NCBI GenBank assembly: GCA_016235555.1
Contig: JACRKC010000060.1
Location: forward strand, 62,001 to 126,000
From: Verrucomicrobiota bacterium
GTDB lineage: Bacteria > Verrucomicrobiota > Verrucomicrobiia > Opitutales > Opitutaceae
Length of the DNA: 64,000 bases
Direction of reading: 5' to 3'
Position numbers and translations under genes: made by a program. This document shows positions 63,037-64,000 of the stretch, piece after piece. Position 1 is the first letter of the stretch; the number at the start of each line of letters is the position of its first letter. The notes under the pieces are model-generated. The model did no database searches. It saw only the letters and a program-made list of their open reading frames with translations, and was not told the DNA's origin.

Positions 63037-63171
63037 GTGTGACTCAAACTGGTGTCAGTGACTTGTAGCGGCGGTCTATGACCGCCGGCGTGGCGCCAAG
63101 GGTATTCGTTCGGCGGTCATAGACCGCCGCTACAACCGAGGCATTCGAGAACTGACCTCAGTTTGAGTGCC
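63037..63171. repeat. Palindromic element A5 with flanking direct repeats
   Basis: Same family as A1, with near-identical GTAG hairpins and core loop. It is flanked by CCCCGCCCG (63026-63034) and CCCCGCCTG (63172-63180), 8 of 9 identical. Relative to the core, its long linker lies on the opposite side from that of A1. Confidence 0.82.
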
Positions 63172-63201
63172 CCCCGCCTGAGCCCGTGGATCACGCCACC
63201 A

Positions 63202-63224
63202 TTTGTCACCTATTGGGTGACAAA
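63202..63224. promoter_or_regulatory. Dyad TTTGTCACC-TATTG-GGTGACAAA
   Basis: Perfect nine-base arms and a five-base centre, 76 bases before the GTG of the acid phosphatase gene. It matches the dyad at 42294-42322 with paired substitutions. It could be an operator for the phosphatase or a structured leader. Confidence 0.5.
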
Positions 63225-63299
63225 CGGCGAGTGAGGCGCAGGGGAGAACGGGGGCGAAACACAGTTGCCGGCGGGCGGAACTTCGGCACGGTCGCGCGC

Positions 63300-64000
63300 G
63301 TGCAAACGCTCCGTTTTTTCCCTGTGATCCGGCTGCTGACCGCCGCGCTGATCGCTGCGCCCGGCTTGCGGGCCGAGGACAATTTGATGAAGCCGGCGGC
63401 GGCGCCGGCCGCGGTCGTGCACTTCGTCGAGGCGAAGCGGCTCGATCTCGCGCAGATTCTGCCGAAGCCGCCAGCGGCGGGATCGCTCGCGGCGCAGGCG
63501 GATCTCGAGACGGTGCGGCAGGTGCAGGCGGCGCGGACGGCCGAGCAGGTCGCGTGGGCGAAGATCGTGGACAAGAACGACGTGTTCGCGGTGTTCGGCG
63601 CGGGCGGGTTGCTGCCGGCGTCGTTCAAGGCGGAGAATTTTCCGCGGTTCGTGCAGCTGTTGAAGGATATCAACGACGATCTGCGACCGCTCATCGACCA
63701 ATCGAAGAAAGCCTACGCGCGCCCGCGGCCCTACGCGCTCGACCCGCGGGTGCAGCCGTGCGTGGACCTGCCGACGAATGATTCCTACCCGAGCGGGCAC
63801 AGTTACAACGGCTGGATGCGGGCCGCGGTGCTGGCGGAGATTTTTCCGGAGATGCGCGCCGAGCTGATGGACCGCGCGCGGTATTTCTGCTGGGGGCGGG
63901 TGCTGGCCGGCGTGCATTTCCCGACGGATCTCGAGGGCGGAAAGCGCATCGCGCTGGCGGGGTTTGCGGAGCTGATGAAGAGCGCGGCGTTTCGCGCGCG
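63300..64000 (+). CDS. Exported class A acid phosphatase (PAP2 superfamily), 3' end outside the window
   Basis: The frame from GTG 63300 runs off the window end, giving 233 residues so far. It opens a signal peptide (TLRFFPVIRLLTAALIAAPG, cleavage near LRAED). The three PAP2 phosphatase motifs are present: Lys-x6-Arg-Pro in KKAYARPRP, PSGHSYNGW, and Arg-x5-His-x3-Asp in RVLAGVHFPTD; this arrangement matches bacterial class A non-specific acid phosphatases. An earlier in-frame GTG at 63231 is possible but would place a basic stretch before the signal. These enzymes release phosphate from organic esters in the periplasm. A TTTGTCACC dyad lies just upstream. Confidence 0.85.
   Translation, partial: MQTLRFFPVIRLLTAALIAAPGLRAEDNLMKPAAAPAAVVHFVEAKRLDLAQILPKPPAAGSLAAQADLETVRQVQAARTAEQVAWAKIVDKNDVFAVFGAGGLLPASFKAENFPRFVQLLKDINDDLRPLIDQSKKAYARPRPYALDPRVQPCVDLPTNDSYPSGHSYNGWMRAAVLAEIFPEMRAELMDRARYFCWGRVLAGVHFPTDLEGGKRIALAGFAELMKSAAFRA

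Overview
The window is high-GC DNA (third codon positions dominated by G/C) from a Gram-negative heterotroph. It carries five TonB-dependent receptors, an RND efflux operon, an outer-membrane porin, Tat-exported Gfo/Idh/MocA oxidoreductases, a sulfatase and several secreted glycoside-hydrolase-like proteins. This mix suggests Verrucomicrobiota, probably Opitutaceae; that assignment is an inference from gene content, because the window holds no rRNA or other marker gene. No tRNA, rRNA, CRISPR array, integrase or transposase was found.

Layout. 1-4.4 kb: a secreted TIM-barrel protein (-), then a Tat-exported oxidoreductase, a sugar isomerase/epimerase-like TIM barrel and purE (+). 4.4-6.8 kb: XdhC-like, MocA-like and NTF2-like genes (-), whose names point to maturation of a molybdenum hydroxylase that is not in the window. 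7.1-16.6 kb: three TonB-dependent receptors (two +, one -), two with clear intrinsic terminators, and a small lipoprotein. 16.9-25.9 kb: a DUF1643 protein, a GHL10-like protein, a GH-A-clan hydrolase, an iduronate-2-sulfatase-like enzyme and another Tat-exported oxidoreductase, together resembling a glycan-degradation locus. 26.4-34.2 kb: a single 2582-residue exported protein with three blocks of seven RCC1-type repeats, 14 Ig-like modules and a duplicated dockerin-like tail. 34.7-40.4 kb: RND pump, membrane-fusion protein and TolC-like channel. 40.6-49.5 kb: porin, MOSC protein and two equal-length paralogous TonB receptors (-). 49.7-54.9 kb: S9 peptidase (+) and a beta-helix protein (-). 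55.5-60.9 kb: a tightly packed five-gene operon (two oxidoreductases, an HpcH aldolase, two SDRs) divergent from a GntR/FCD regulator with a likely operator. 61.4-64 kb: cyclophilin, PpnP and a class A acid phosphatase cut by the window end.

The most unusual signal lies between the genes. Nearly every intergenic gap holds a short composite palindrome: two hairpins, many headed by GTAG or GGAG, placed tail to tail around a loop and often enclosed by a second outer inverted repeat. At least a dozen sequence families share this architecture. Some sit in abutting clusters, three copies of one family are flanked by imperfect direct repeats that look like target-site duplications, one lies inside the signal-peptide region of the TolC-like gene, and one supplies the stop codon of ppnP. 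This resembles REP/BIME elements mobilised by RAYT transposases, but with far more families together than usual and outer terminal repeats that appear to be shared and exchanged between families. No RAYT gene is in the window.
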